Below are positions 23,127 through 37,800 of a stretch of 64,000 nt of DNA, piece by piece (the stretch's first letter is position 1; every line of letters starts with the position of its first letter). This DNA is from Acanthopleura granulata (Eukaryota; Mollusca; Polyplacophora; Chitonida; Chitonidae), in NCBI GenBank assembly GCA_016165875.1, contig JABBOT010000009.1, forward strand, positions 10,208,017-10,272,016, read 5' to 3'. The translations under genes and the position numbers were made by a program. Below the pieces are notes generated by a model. That model was not told where the DNA came from and did not search any database. It worked only from the letters and a program-made list of their open reading frames with translations.

Positions 23127-24664
23127 TCAGTCAAATATAAACTGGAGTCTGTAAACAAATTTCTGACAGGTCTGTCCGAAATAGTATTTACACTTTCTCT
23201 TGGTGTCATGAGGTCGAATGGTGAACCCTTCTTCCAGTAAATCTGTTTCCAGGCAACGCATGAATGTCTCTTCATCTGCCATTGAAGTCCAAGGACCAAT
23301 GGAAACATGTGCCAGCTCAGTGACACAACCATGATTGGGGTTAAAGCTGGGTGCCTTGGCAACAAATTCCGTGCGAAATGCGTAAATGATCACCTCTCCA
23401 ATTTTATTAATAGTGGCATTGTCAATAGCCATTTTGACGACGTTTTCTTTAACTTCAGAATAATTGGGAAACTGAGCACGATGCGCTTCCTTGACAGTCA
23501 TTTTGGCGATTTCTGGATTGAGTTGCAAACGCTCGACCAGTGCGTGCAAACCAAAGTAACTCGCCTCCCGATACACTGGTAGGGCATGGGTGTTAGGTGG
23601 CAACTGCCCGAATCTTAGGAAATCCAAAATGTAGCCGAAGAGGGAGCCATTGCTATCCAGGAAGTAGTTGTCATCCTGGTCCTTGTCAACATGGTGACGA
23701 CCACTAAACATGGCTGCCAGCATGGAGTCGGGATATTTGCAGACTGTGGAGAGGCGGGTCATGTATAGCATCCCGCCCACATTCAAGCGAATGATCGGAG
23801 GAAACTTCTCTGGCATGCCCTGAGAAAAGAAACAAGAAAGCAATCAGAGATTGCAAAAATACATGTCCCCCTCCTGTCCAGAAAAATAGAAATATAGCAC
23901 AATCAGCCATTGCACAGTACTAATATATTTTTATTCATTATTATATTTTTGTTTTTATTATATTTATAAGAGACTGAGAGCAAATGCACAACCTGCGTAA
24001 GAAGCCAAGGAAAGAAAGCCCAAAAAAGACACGCTTCACAGAGGTATGAACTCAATAACAACACAGACATATGCGTGGCAAGAGAAATAGCACGGGGAGG
24101 TCACAATCTGTACCACTCTGTTGGTGTTCTTGGACAACAAGTCAAGGGAGAAGCTGGGTCTGTGCACAAATTTGAGCAATTTATAATGCGCAAGAGCAGA
24201 AACTTCTAAAATAGATCGAAACATGAAAATGGATTTGAAAATGGATTTGAACACGTGACCTCACTGGTTATGGGTTTGATCGTTACAGCCAGCCCTCTGT
24301 GCCAGCAATGGCAAGTCAGCAGCAAAGTAAGCCAGTTGTTCATGTGATGTAATAAATGTCACACTACAAATCTGGCCACAAAAGTGCTATCAGGGTGTGT
24401 TTTGTATGTTACATACCTTAACCCGAGCGGAAACCACTGCTGCTTCCACTTACCTGACATCCTGACATAAGCTACAGCCTAAAAAGTAGAAGCCGAATTT
24501 GCGCATATGTATAAGACCTGAAGGAACAAGGACTAGCACAGCCTGGGGGTCTGCACGGTTAAAGTCATCAGAGACATTCAGACCCGCCATTATTAGGATC
24601 TTAATTCCCTGACTGAGGCAGAAAACACTTTCCAGTTCATTATTCCAAATGAAGTCCCAACGAG

Positions 24665-24695
<31 letters not shown>

Positions 24696-27600
24696 TCTGC
24701 TGAGTATGCTTACATAAAAGTTCCCATGGGACTACACGCGATGGAGTGATAATGAAGCTGTTCCAATTATGGCAGACTGAGGCCACTGGAGAGAATGCCA
24801 GGTAAGTTTAGGCCACACAGCACTGCCAGGGAAGAACGTCACTCTGGGTCTGCAATATTATAGCCCTGGTGAAATGCCACCAATAAAAGAAGCTAATTTC
24901 CCAGAGACTGAGATGTTCTGGTATATCTGTGGGGGTTAGTACTACATACAGCTATACACTGGGAGTAACATGACATCAGTTTATTTATTTTATCGGTGTT
25001 TTACGCTGTACTCAAGAATATTTCACTTATGGTCAGCATTATGGTGGGAGGAAAGTAGGTAGAGCTCAGGGACAACCCACGACCATCAGCAGATACATGA
25101 CATTAGTTATGCTATATTAGTCTCAGATGTAAATGAACATTTTGGGGGTGGGGGGTATGTCTACAATCGTGAAAATGCCACAGATTCATGCAATGGGCAT
25201 ATAATAAAAATGAAGACAGAAATTTGATTTGTTTGGCACTTGTAGCATATATGGTACCATCAATACATGAATCTCATTTGCTGAATTCACCCTAGCTGGG
25301 AGTGCATTCTGTAAATCTTCAACCTTATCAAACATTAAAGCTGTTTTTAAAGGGTATTGTATGAATACAGTTATTGTAAGAAGGAAGCCAAAAATGATTT
25401 GTTTCTGTCACCACCAGGTATAAACTTCATAAAACTAGGACAATTATTTCTATAGCTCACAAATAGCTTCTTGAGTAGGGTGTAAAACACCAATCATATT
25501 AATAAAAAATAGTGAGCGGAAGACGACGCTGTTTTTGTGATATAACACGGCTATTGCAAAAATTTGCACTTCTGACTGCAGAGTGTGTCCATGTAGCCAA
25601 ACCAAACCATGGTTTTATTCCCAATATACTGTTTCACCTGAAAACATTCAAATTTTTCTGATAAGAATTCATCAAACTCCACAAAAGAAAACAAACTCTT
25701 AAGTAACCCTATAAGGTGAATGAATCAATCAGTCAAGCAAAATGTGTCAACTGAAAAATGCTAAACTTTGGGTGATTTATTGTAAATTTTCATCATAAAT
25801 ATTCTTACGTTATACTTGAAAGTATCTCCTTGTTTGGTTGGCAAACAAAATGGCAAGGGTCCGATTTCAGCTGCTGACCACACGACTAGTAGACTCATTG
25901 TGTGACAACTAACATTATCATGATATTCCAGTGCCAAAATGAGCAGGTTCACTTTTTCCTCTATTAGATGAAGTTGCTAATGAATTCCCCTCCAGTGTGA
26001 ACTTTTTACATGGGAATTTGACAAGTTTGCTGATCGTGATGTTCTCTTGTACTTTCCCGATGCCAAAATCCTGAACCGCATACACTATCTTTTTTTATCG
26101 TGGAAGCTTGCCAGCCTTTTGGGAATCAAGCTTTTGGGGCCAAATCCAAAAGTCTGACATGCCCAAAATGTTCTCTGCATATACTATGCTATGCAGGCAA
26201 TCTTGTGTCCACAGGTCAACAATGAAGTCTGGCTGTTCAAACAAAGGGCTAATTGATGCAGAACAGAGTCAGACTGATCAAATAATGGACTGATTGATCT
26301 ACCGACTGATTAGGTCAGCAGCCTACATTTTGAATTGGCTTTACCTTGGATAAGGTAGACATTTTTGGCATTTTGCAATCCTCTGCCATTACAGTGAGGA
26401 TGAAGCACTACTGGTGTGAGAATAAATGTGGCCAGCAAACCATGCTCATTTTACCTGTGAATCCCTGGCAGATTTCTAGGAAGCCCTTGATAATGCTAGT
26501 TGGCACTGTACTGTCTGTTTTCAAGTCAAAATTGAATTCAAAGGTAAAAGGAATCTATGTTGACAGAGACAAGCCTGAAGAAGAACTTTAGGCATTAGAG
26601 ATGTATTTACTGTGCAATTATGTGTAATCAAACAACAGCTTCACAATCCCATTGACAAGATGAAGACTACATCTGCGATTTGAGTTTAAGTTAGGATAAC
26701 AGAAAGTCAAATTAATCACTCCTACTTAACACTGAAGTCTCCATCCAAAAACTGTTGTTTTGTTGTTTTATGTTTTTAATCTTAGCATACAACTCATGAC
26801 CTCACTCGAGTTGCATAGGCCTAGGCCAACCATGATGTAAGCTGTATAATCAGGTGAGGCGGAAGTCTCATTACATGTCCAAAATAAACCCATTTCAAGG
26901 AGCCCATTTTATAACAACATTTTATAAATGACATGAATTTTTGATAAAAAAAACTACAATTTTAGAAGCAAATAAACGTCATAAATGATTACTTTTGGAG
27001 CTATAACTTTTAATTTTCCATGAGTGTATCAACCAGTGAACGTTATTGAAAGATCAACAGAATTCGTCAAGTTCAAGATCTGATGTCATTTATGTGCTTT
27101 CTTCTACTTTTAATTTTCATCAGGCAACATTGTTTTGGCACTCTAAACATTGTTTCAGTGACATTTTAGCCCAGTATCTCCTATCTCTGTAGTCAGTCAG
27201 TCAGTGTTGAGTCTGTGTTCCTGTCATCTCTGATGATTTTGTTTGTCAATCACGACTGTGTCCTCAATGAATATGCCAAAGTTTAATTTATTTATCTGAT
27301 TGATGTTTCACGTCAAACTCTAAAATATTTCACTTATACGATTCAGCATAACCAACATTCCATGATGTCCTTAAAGTGACGTATATTTATTTAAACAATG
27401 GCTTTATTTCAGTGCCATTATACAGTGTTCTCCAGAATTTTTTATCTACGAACAGCAGTCAAGTTTACAGGTGAAGAAAATCGGAGGAACGGGTGTACTC
27501 AATTGGCCATAATCTGGTACCCAACAAGTCTCTGGACTTTTCCTTTTGGCCATCTTAGGGGATGATTGGCAACAGACAGAACTGCCCTAAATTTGGTCAC

Positions 27601-30600
27601 ATGAATCAATAAAAGCCCTAAAATAAATGAAATTTTAAAAATAAGCATTTTAACACTTCCATTAATGGAATGTCTATAAAATACTGAATGTGGTAATTAA
27701 TGGTGTAGTCAGATTGGGCCATCAAATTACTCAATTAAGAATGGCACTGAAATTTGGCTCACACTCTAACTGGAGGAGTGACCATGTCTAATGTATATAT
27801 GGGATTTCTCTGCTACTTAAATATTTGGAATTAAAAGTCTTACCAAAAATGACGTACATTCTGCAGGGAATTAGATTTCTTAGAATTTCTAAGCGGTTTT
27901 TTAGAATCTGCAGGTATATGCGCCCTATTTGGCATGACTCCATGTGTAATGGCCATTATTGGTTGATGATCTCACATCTGATCATTTTGGCCTGCACAGG
28001 GAGGCGGGTTTCCAAAGCTGTTTATATTCATGGTCAGTAAAACAGAAGAACAAATAACAAGGTAAATACAACTGAATAAAAAAATCTCGGCTATACCACT
28101 GGTGTTAAAAAGACTCTGCACAGACACAAGGTTATTGACCTTTAACTTGACCAGGAAGCAAAAGAAAAAAAATTAACTGCAGACAGCGTATGGGGCTTTG
28201 TTTGCAGAGAAGGAAATTGGTCAGCAAACATCTTAATCCAGCTCCGAATGTCCACAGCAAGGGAGCCTTGCTGAGTCTATTTTAAGCTGGTAAGACCATT
28301 TTTCTACTTGAAATGGGACTTTGGGTGTTCTCAGGTTTTGTTTGTTCATGCACGGATTACACACAAAGTCAGGGAGCTCAAACCTTTGCGAGAAATGACA
28401 GTACATCCTGATTGATCATAGATGCACAGTAGATAACATGAAAGCAATTCCATTAAACTGCACTGTCTTCAAAACTTTTCTTGAGCTTCTCTTTGAGTAT
28501 GTACATGAAGCTAGAATGTTTTCTTTACATAACATACATACATAAGACCAAAATTTTTTCACAGAGCATATCAACTGTGACATATTAGAACATTCTGGAA
28601 GGCAAATTTTAAACCTAAAACACATGTACATAGTGAAATGACTGTAAATAAGCTCACTTCATTTGTTTTGGAATGCTTAGGAAACAGTTTGCACAACTTG
28701 GCAAAGAACCATTTGGTTTGCCTTGCTTTTTTTTTTTCGGAAAGCTTCAAGTGTATAACAATCTAAAAATTTGGGGTTACATTCTTCATGTCCTATATAT
28801 CATGCATAAGTGTTTACCAGAATAATGGCTCATTTTTTTTCTTCTTATCAACTACACAGCTTCACTATTTTTATAAATTTAACTCAATATTCGATTTCAA
28901 TACTTCAATGATGATTCTACAAAAGAACAATGCACCTGGTTATTTTACCGAGAGGTAGATGTACAACTTAGAAAAATGGTGCTCCTTTTAACCCTATTAA
29001 CCTTACTTTTATGCCTGAAAATGCACAGAACTTCTGCATTACACAAACACACAAACCCTAGATGCCATAAATCATTTTTTTATTTTAACTTTAGCTCCAC
29101 TGTTCAATTATCATTAGGTTATATGCCTAGTCTTGCTGTGGATGAAGAAGAACCTTTATTAATTATTTCATCTTTTTTTACACATCTTCAGGACAGGTCT
29201 TGTCTAGATTTACCACATCTGACCTAAAAATTCAAGTGAAAAAATGCATTTTGTACAGGCAAATAAATACAATAAAATATTCCTTCCAGTGATGAAACAT
29301 TTTCCAGTAAGCCACATGCACCGCCCTACCTTCCAAACAAACAATACAGAATTTTGCAAACATTCACAGAATGCTCACATCCAGTCAAGACGAATAACTC
29401 AGTCATGGGGAAATTTCGGGTCAAATACATCATTGTACATCTAAGCCATGATTAATTGGAGAACGCAGATGATGTAATACGAGATGGAGCTTTTTTTTCT
29501 TCTCGTCCTCCAATTTCTGACGAGAGATTACCAGGGATAATGTAATTAACCATTGATTGTTGCTTTGATCATCCGCTGGCACAAACAACATGATGTTTCT
29601 TGTACAGTACATGTATATTCACATGTTGCTCCTGCTGCTCAAGACTGTGAAACTTGATCCCTTGTTTCCCCATGATAACATTTTGGATAACTGGTGTGGG
29701 TGCCAGCACAAATTCCATCTTCATTATTCGGCCAGATTTTCTGAGAATATCATCTTTTGTGACAATCTGTCAAAAAATGAAATGATGAGTTCCCACGCAG
29801 GGATAAAATCAGATGTCGGCTGTGACAGCAAAGAAGGAACCAAATGAGAATCCGCTTATCAAAATGGCATTTATACATCTTGAACTCATCAAACTGCTTG
29901 TTCTCTTAATTTTGCTGAATAAATGGGAAACTCCTAAAACTCCTTCCCACTTTTAACAAAGAGGTCCCAAGCCGTGTGCTCCTTTGTTCTTTCTTGGATT
30001 ACGTCACACTTCTAGGTGCATGTGTGCTCAAAGTGTACTTAAGCAGTACACCAACACTATAACATCACAGCACAAAATGATGTTTTTCTCTGCAATTAAG
30101 ACTCTTTTGTGTAGCCTGTCAGTCTCCAGTTCTTAATTACTTTCATTTCCAGCATCAATCACATTATCCTGCAGTGTTTCTATATTGTAATACTGACTCT
30201 ACCAATTTTTGAATACCCTGTTCTGATCAGCTTTTGGTCAATCACAATGCAGTGCTAAATCACCTGCCTTTTATTAAAACGGCAGTTTATTTGATGTTAA
30301 CCCAATTTTCACAGGAATTCCACTCACTAAAGATACTGACTGATGTGACTCACAGGGCATGGTTTCAGATACTGTAACACGAGTAAAAAACCTTTTCCAG
30401 AGACTAAAGCGTCTCACTGAACTGGGCTATATCTTGCAACAAAGGGTTTCACGTTATCTGCATTGTTGGAATGAGCTTCATACTTTCCCCCTTGAATACA
30501 TTCATTTACTGCATTTGATTGGAGTTTAATGTCATACTCAAGAATTTTCCCTTTATATAACAGCAGTCTGGTTTATGTGTCGAGGAAACTTGAGTGCCGG

Positions 30601-33600
30601 TGTCATCCACTGAGACCATGACAATTTGTATTTGTATGGGGAATCTGGTTTACAAGCCTTCATAAAAGTATCTACTGTAATGAGAGAGAAGCATTTATTT
30701 AGCCATTATGGAAGTCTATAACAACAAATACGACCAGAGTCCAAAGAATATAAAGCTGCACAAGATCTGCTCAGCACTGCCATTCCAGACTGCCAGACAC
30801 AAGAGTCAATAGCCAGACCAATGCCGACCATGGCAAACAACCTACGTAACTTTGGAACCAAATACCTTCTTATCTAACTGTAAACACAAGCATAGAAACC
30901 GATGACTTTCTAATTTCCAATCTGGTAAAAAAAACTGTTTTATCTTGAAGAAGTGAAATGAAAGGCAAAGAATACATTTCTTTGTCAAAGATAAAGAATC
31001 TGGTAAAAGTTCCCCTACTTTTGGATAGTGGGCAGGCCACAGAAAAATCAGTATTTGGTATCATATACCTGTAGGATGCTTCCATGATGTCAAATTTCTG
31101 ATGGTGAATACTGGTTTTAGCCTCGTGTACACTCTATAAAGGATCTTATAATTCATAGGAGCCAGAGACATATCCAGGTATTTTTGGACACATCATTTAT
31201 GACAAACATTTTCATCATTTCTGTCTTTTGCAGCAAGGTATAATTGTATTTGAAGCAAGTGATATTTGTAGACTTTTGTGATGTGGTTCCAAAATATCAC
31301 AAGACACAAAATAATAACAGAAATCATGCAAAAGATATATGGCAAGGATTCCTTGGAAGGTAGGAAAATGTCAGTCAGCTGTAAAAGTAACATCTTTTGT
31401 CCCTAAACATGTTTTTTTTTTCTCTTTTTTTCACCCCGAATACAGAGTAACTCTTTTCATTAAGTATATGTAGTTCACTAGAAACGTTGTTTGTTATCTT
31501 GTCAGTATCAGAAGCTCAAAAGCTCTTCTGCAACTCATTATTGCCATATTACATCTCACATGCTGAAGCCCCATCGCTTGCAGAAACGTAGGGTTAATAC
31601 CCAGTTCCAATCAGGAATTAGGAATTGCTTTTTGATCAATTACTGGCACATTAATGATTGTTAATTAAGCCCTGACGCAAATGATTAGCACAGGTCTTAC
31701 CACTTGACGTAATTTCAATATATATAATTCATACTAACAATAAACGACACAAGGTTATTGTGCAACAAAAAGTTAAAATGGCTCCTGCTAAAAGCTTGTT
31801 TTCCTATAAAATGTTAATAATTATTTGCATATAAAATTTTGAGGACATCTTAATGTGATATAATTCTGGTATAACCAAAGAATAAATCATTTATAATGAA
31901 TATGTCTCCATGACAACACATTAATGCAGAAAGTTAACATCACATTTAGAATATCCTGTATAGTGACTGCTTACCAGTCCAGAACTTCCTTATAAAACAA
32001 TGAGCTACCTTTAAAAAGTGCATAACACATAAGCCCTCTTAGAAAAGTATACTACCATTCAAAGACTAACATTATACTGGAAAATCACTGTTATTTCACT
32101 GCTGTTTTATACCATACTCAAGAAATTTTCATGTACATGAGTACTTTGCAGTTTTAAGGGTAGAGTAAACCAGTCCACAGAGAAAACCACGGACCTTTGG
32201 GTACGTACTGGCGAAATATCTCTCATGTGACACATGTACTATACAGATTACAATGCAGTTTTGCATATTGCTGTCACCAACACAATGACCAGCCTGCAAA
32301 TAAGCAGCCTGACAAGGACATAGTCAAGCATCAAATCACCTCTTGTCAGGTACAAACTAAGTGGTGCCTGAGAAATTTCACATGTAAATAACATAGGAAA
32401 TACTCAAAACGCTACTTGGATTAAACAGGTTACAAACATTTGTCAGCCACACCATCAAACGTTATTTACAGGCCTGCAATGACATATTCCTTTCAAATGC
32501 TATATTCATAAAATGAAGTTACCATAAGTAAATGAATTTGTTTGATTCTAGTTTAATGCTTACACTCAGATTTCTTCATTTGCGCGTGCATGACAATGGC
32601 AGTCGGTTTTACTGGTGGGGGACCTGAAATACATGTACATGGAAAAAACACGTACAAGTATGTATCTTTGAAAGGCTTGTGGGCAAGGCCAAAAAGTATG
32701 TGTGTGGGAGATCCTTCAAAAGTTTTCCTACTCAAAAGTTTTTATTTCTATTTTGATAAAACTTCTTATATTTTTCTTATAACTTCATATCTTTCTATGT
32801 TAATTTCTTTAAAATCCATTTCTTTTTTCAACAGCCAGAATGAAAAAAAGAACTCTCTACCAATCGACCCTTTTTTTTCCTCACTGGGCCAAGTTACGCC
32901 CAACATACAGTTTTTTAAAGATACCCCAAATGGACAGATCGATATACGGAAATATCAGTATTTCTATGACAGTTAAGTTGTGAAATATTTTCTATGCACT
33001 CATGATTATAACTCAGACCCAAGATCACCATGCATGAACACATATACATGTGTACATGTACTTTCACCTTGGTTTTGATCTTTAAACCTTTCACAATTAC
33101 ATGTATACTGTCACAGGTCAATGTCTGTTTCCTTTCATACCATCCTAGCCATAATGACAGGTGGTTAACTTTCCTGCATTTTTCCCGTGGTCAGACATGC
33201 AATATCTCTATTACACCTACCTTTATTTTTGCAATAAGGCTGTACTTGGGGGGAGGCCAATAACTATTATTAATTCTCTTGCTTAAGGCTAGGCCTTGGG
33301 ATTGCGGGGGTACTATGGGGAGGCAAGTCATCTCTGGGCATGGCAGTGCTACCTCTGCTTTATTTAGTGAGCTACTCTGTCATCAAAAACACGAAATAAT
33401 ACTAAATTATCCTTTATAATATTAGTCTTTGTTACGCTGCATGGATATACATGGGTATGGTCCAAATACACTACAGGTATCAAACTCTAGCTCAGTCTTG
33501 TGTTCTTTGAAGCCTTGGAAACAGTAAAAACATCTTTTTTTCTCTCCTGTTAATACATGTACATGTTAACTGCCTTCATTTCTTTCTTTTTCTTTTTTTT

Positions 33601-34835
33601 AAGGCTAGGTATGAGATATAATTGCAATTACAAATACATCTAGATTTAATTAAAACAAACCCAACAGCCATATTCCTTCACAGAAATTGGCATCACTACC
33701 ACATTTTGCATAGAAAATGTTAATGTTGTTTAACACCATACTTAAGAATTGCTCACTTATAAGATGGTGGCCAGTATACTGGGACATCTGTTGAACATTT
33801 CCACATGTAACTGTCATAATGTGGAATGCATGTCATCTCCAGTGGACTTTATGTAAGAGCACACGGAGAGCACCTCAATTTGTTTATCCTCCTTTAACAC
33901 TCTGAGAACTAAGGAAGCAAGGGAATCTTAAAAACGCGATAACCCTAATTCCTCATCTTTTTCACACATGAAAGAGCAGCTTTCATTGTGATTTAGGCAA
34001 CCTTTTTCACTTCGACCTGAGATAATACTGTATCAAAGCTTTGATTTTGGAGGCAGAACTACACTGGTCAATATCAGGGCTTCAGCAGTCTACACAAACT
34101 AATGTCTTCAGAATATGTTTTCAAACATATGAAAGGCTTGAAGCATTACAGTGCATGTACATATGGGTGTTAATGACCTGAGATCCATGTGGGTGTCTCA
34201 GACATTTGGGTCACACATCCATGCCCATTGTCTGCCATTTTAAAGCAACTGTGACAGTTGATCTCCTTAAGAAGTGACACACAGAGGCAGTCATAAATAT
34301 ACTTAATAACCCAGGATTCAATAACCCAGGACTATTGGCATGTATCATGTTTTGGTGTAGGCACAGACAATCATCACAAAAGACACATTCATGAGGGTGT
34401 ACAAGTAGCTGGGCGTGTGAGTTCGTCCAACCAAACCAACATCCTAACCCAGGTCAAAGCCAATGCTTTCCTGTGAAAGACCCTTGCTATTCAACCTAAA
34501 TCAATACATCCAATTACATGTAATAGGGCCATCATTAAAAATATGTTTGCTGCAGGCAACCTGACCAATTCTCCCCCAAAAAGGGTCCTACTCTGAAATT
34601 TTTATTGGGCTTTTCATTGAATTTCTTTTTTTATTTTTCTCTCCATGTCAATTTTTTTTAAAATCCTTAATTATTTCACTGGCAAGAATATAATAAAAAT
34701 ATTTCCCTGCTGACCCTACTTTTAGTGACAGGTTTGTGTTATCTATAACAAAGAATCTTTTATGGATGGCGTAGTATGGTCAATATCCAAAGCTCATAAT
34801 TCACTGAAGTAATCAGGAACTACAATATATATATC

Positions 34836-34874
<39 letters not shown>

Positions 34875-37800
34875 TCTAATGTTAAGAAAACAGGAAAGGC
34901 AAGCTGCTGCTTTCCACCAATGGGAATGTTTTATTTAAATATCTGAACTGTACATATCCCATGACCTTGGGACATTGTAGTAACCGGACACCTTGTCCAA
35001 GGCAAGATGACATAGGAAATTGTAATAATTGGACACGTCTAATTATTACAGGATAAATTTTGACAACTGTATGAGTTGTTATTATTATTTTTGACAGAAA
35101 TGGACACAGTTATGACAGTAATGTATTCACCATTTAATTGGACGAGCCTTCCTAGACTAAGTCATCACACACTTAAAATAACATTACGTTATTATTATGT
35201 TATTGGGACAGATTATCAAGAAGATAAATTATTTCCTACAGTATAAAACTTCTATAAATCTGCCGGTGTGTACATGTAAGTTTGCAGACAAGCACATTAT
35301 GCTTTAGATATACAGTCAACAAGACATTTTCTGGTAACTTTAGCTTAACACAGCTGATACACATGACCAATCATGTATGACTTCTCCAGGTATTTATGGG
35401 TTTTTAATCAATTTTTTTGAAACCAAGTTCTACTAATAATCTTGCCTACTTCATGATGCCATTACATGACTTGTCGTTCATTCATCTGTTCACTGATTAA
35501 TTCATTAGTGACCAGAACTGGTACAAAAACAGATCTGTGTGTGTGAGCCCTCATGACATCAAGTTACTGATTACAAAGCATTAATGTGATTAAGTCACAG
35601 GATTAGACCCATGATCTGCAAGTTCACAGATTTATAGGCTGAGTATATGGCATGATTGTTTACCCAGAATTTCTGTCAATTCCTCTTAGGTAGCTATTTG
35701 GAGGTCCGTAAGGCGTGAGTCTTACTTCAGTCTCTGGCTGCATAGTCTCCCCTCCCCCTCCCTTTGACCAGGGTGGTTGTCAGTAATTAAATGTCTGTCT
35801 TTAGTTAATCAGTCAGGCTTAATAACAAGAATCAGTGCACCTGTTAATGAGTTTTTGTCAGGACATATTGATAGTATTCCGAATGAAACCCATGACTATC
35901 AGAAGGTCATTGAAATATATTGCATGAATCCCAGTTCCTTTGTAAAAGTTACAAAAGTGTAATATTAGATGTAGTATGTGGCTTGCACAGACCTGTGGAT
36001 CATTGTATTTTCAGTCACCTGTAACGTACATGGAAAACAGACTATATTAGATATAGGTTCATATTGGATCTAGGATACTCGACAGGGTTTGCACCTAAAT
36101 TTCTGTGTTGCAGTTTACAAGAACATTTTATGCATGCCACTTTCTTTCACTCGAAAACATATCCCAAGGAGCCAGTTCAGGTATTAAATACATGTAGATC
36201 ATTTATTTAAAATTTATTTAAAAATTTGAATCCATTTGTGATCAGGTCTTGCCAGTTTTGCCAAAAAAGCTGTTTTGGGGATTCTATCTACTCACAGAGC
36301 CCTCCCCGTTCTGAAATGTAAATCTGTCTTAATTCATCTGAAAATTAATCTGAAGACCAAATGAGGTCTTGAGCAGGGATTTTTTCAATCTACACAATAA
36401 TTTTCACATGTAATTCTGCAAAATTCATTTTTGAGAAAAGAAAAAACAGAGTGAAATAGGAAAAAACAATCAACCGACCTATCCAAAATTTACAAAGTGA
36501 GCAAACAAACTAGTTAGATTTTGGTGTTGTGGGGAGTGGGTTTCTGGCTTTGCGTCAAGAGATGAGCACAACCGCAACTCTTGTGGGGGAGGGGAGAGAT
36601 ATGAGCCTTTCAAGGGTTGCGTGCATGTGCCCTGGGACCTGTGACGCATTAGTGCCTGAACAGCAAATTAGTTCCTCATATGCCTGCTTATCCATGGTTA
36701 ATCTGGATACTGCTAGATAAATAGGATACCTGCAGATTTTTTTACGGTGACAGACTGAAAGTTATTTGTGGAAGAGTTATTATGGAGGTTTTCTCGGCTG
36801 ATGTTACAGTAGTCAAATGTAGGTGTACGTGTTTCTTGTCTCCACCACTTGTAATAACCTAACCTTATTCATTGGATTTATTTGGTCAGTGTTTTACCCA
36901 CAAGAATATTTCTTTAAACTGCTTACCTATTTCAGCAGCGAAGAATAAAAAAATATACAACCCTATCTTTTAATAGGGTTGTGTTACCCACTACAAAGAA
37001 TTTTTTACAGGATGGCCTCATGAATTGAAATTTCACATGTTCTAATGTATTAGAGACAGCTCACACAGCCCACAGTGAAGAATAAAACCAAAATGGAATC
37101 CTGAAGATACAATACACTGTTAACAATTTCTTGAAACTGACTGGCAAAACAGGAGATACTGGCCTTGAAACAGAAGGAAAAAAATTTGTGTGCCTATGGA
37201 TATGCATGTCTAATGGGGCAGAGAATTTTTTTTTTTTCTTCAAAATATTTGCTGAAATGAACTTCTGATTTTATTTCCAAAACCAATTCCTTCCCAATTT
37301 AATTTTATTTCCGTCTTGTTCCAGATAAATTTGTAGCTCATTGCAGAGAGACTGCAAAAAATACAAAATTTTACCTTTTCAGAGACATCTGAATCAAGAA
37401 TTATCAATGTGAGTATTGGTCCTATTTTTCACTATTGCAGTTTTTCTGTACTGATACATTCATGTTTACCAACAAATTCTTTGTATGAGAAGATGTGTGG
37501 TAGTAGAAAAAAAATCCCTCTCTACACCCAAGATTGAACCCACACCTTGCAGTAACTGAATTTATTGACTTGATTGGTGTTTCACACCCTACTAAAAAAA
37601 TATTCCACTTCTATGGCAGTGACCCAGTAATTGTAAGAAAGGCATATCTCCCTGACACCATTTAAGTGAAAAGTCCTTTAGCATAGCATTAAACATGCCA
37701 GTAGAGATGCAAAACCATTTACCTGAACACACGTACATACAACTTTCACAAACTAAAAATGGTTTGACAGAAATACTTTTTTTGAACAACCAATAACTGT

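Noticed and set aside
24663..24692. Poly-A run as a retrocopy tail
   Set aside because: No upstream cDNA-like sequence or target-site duplication was recognised. Treated as a simple repeat.
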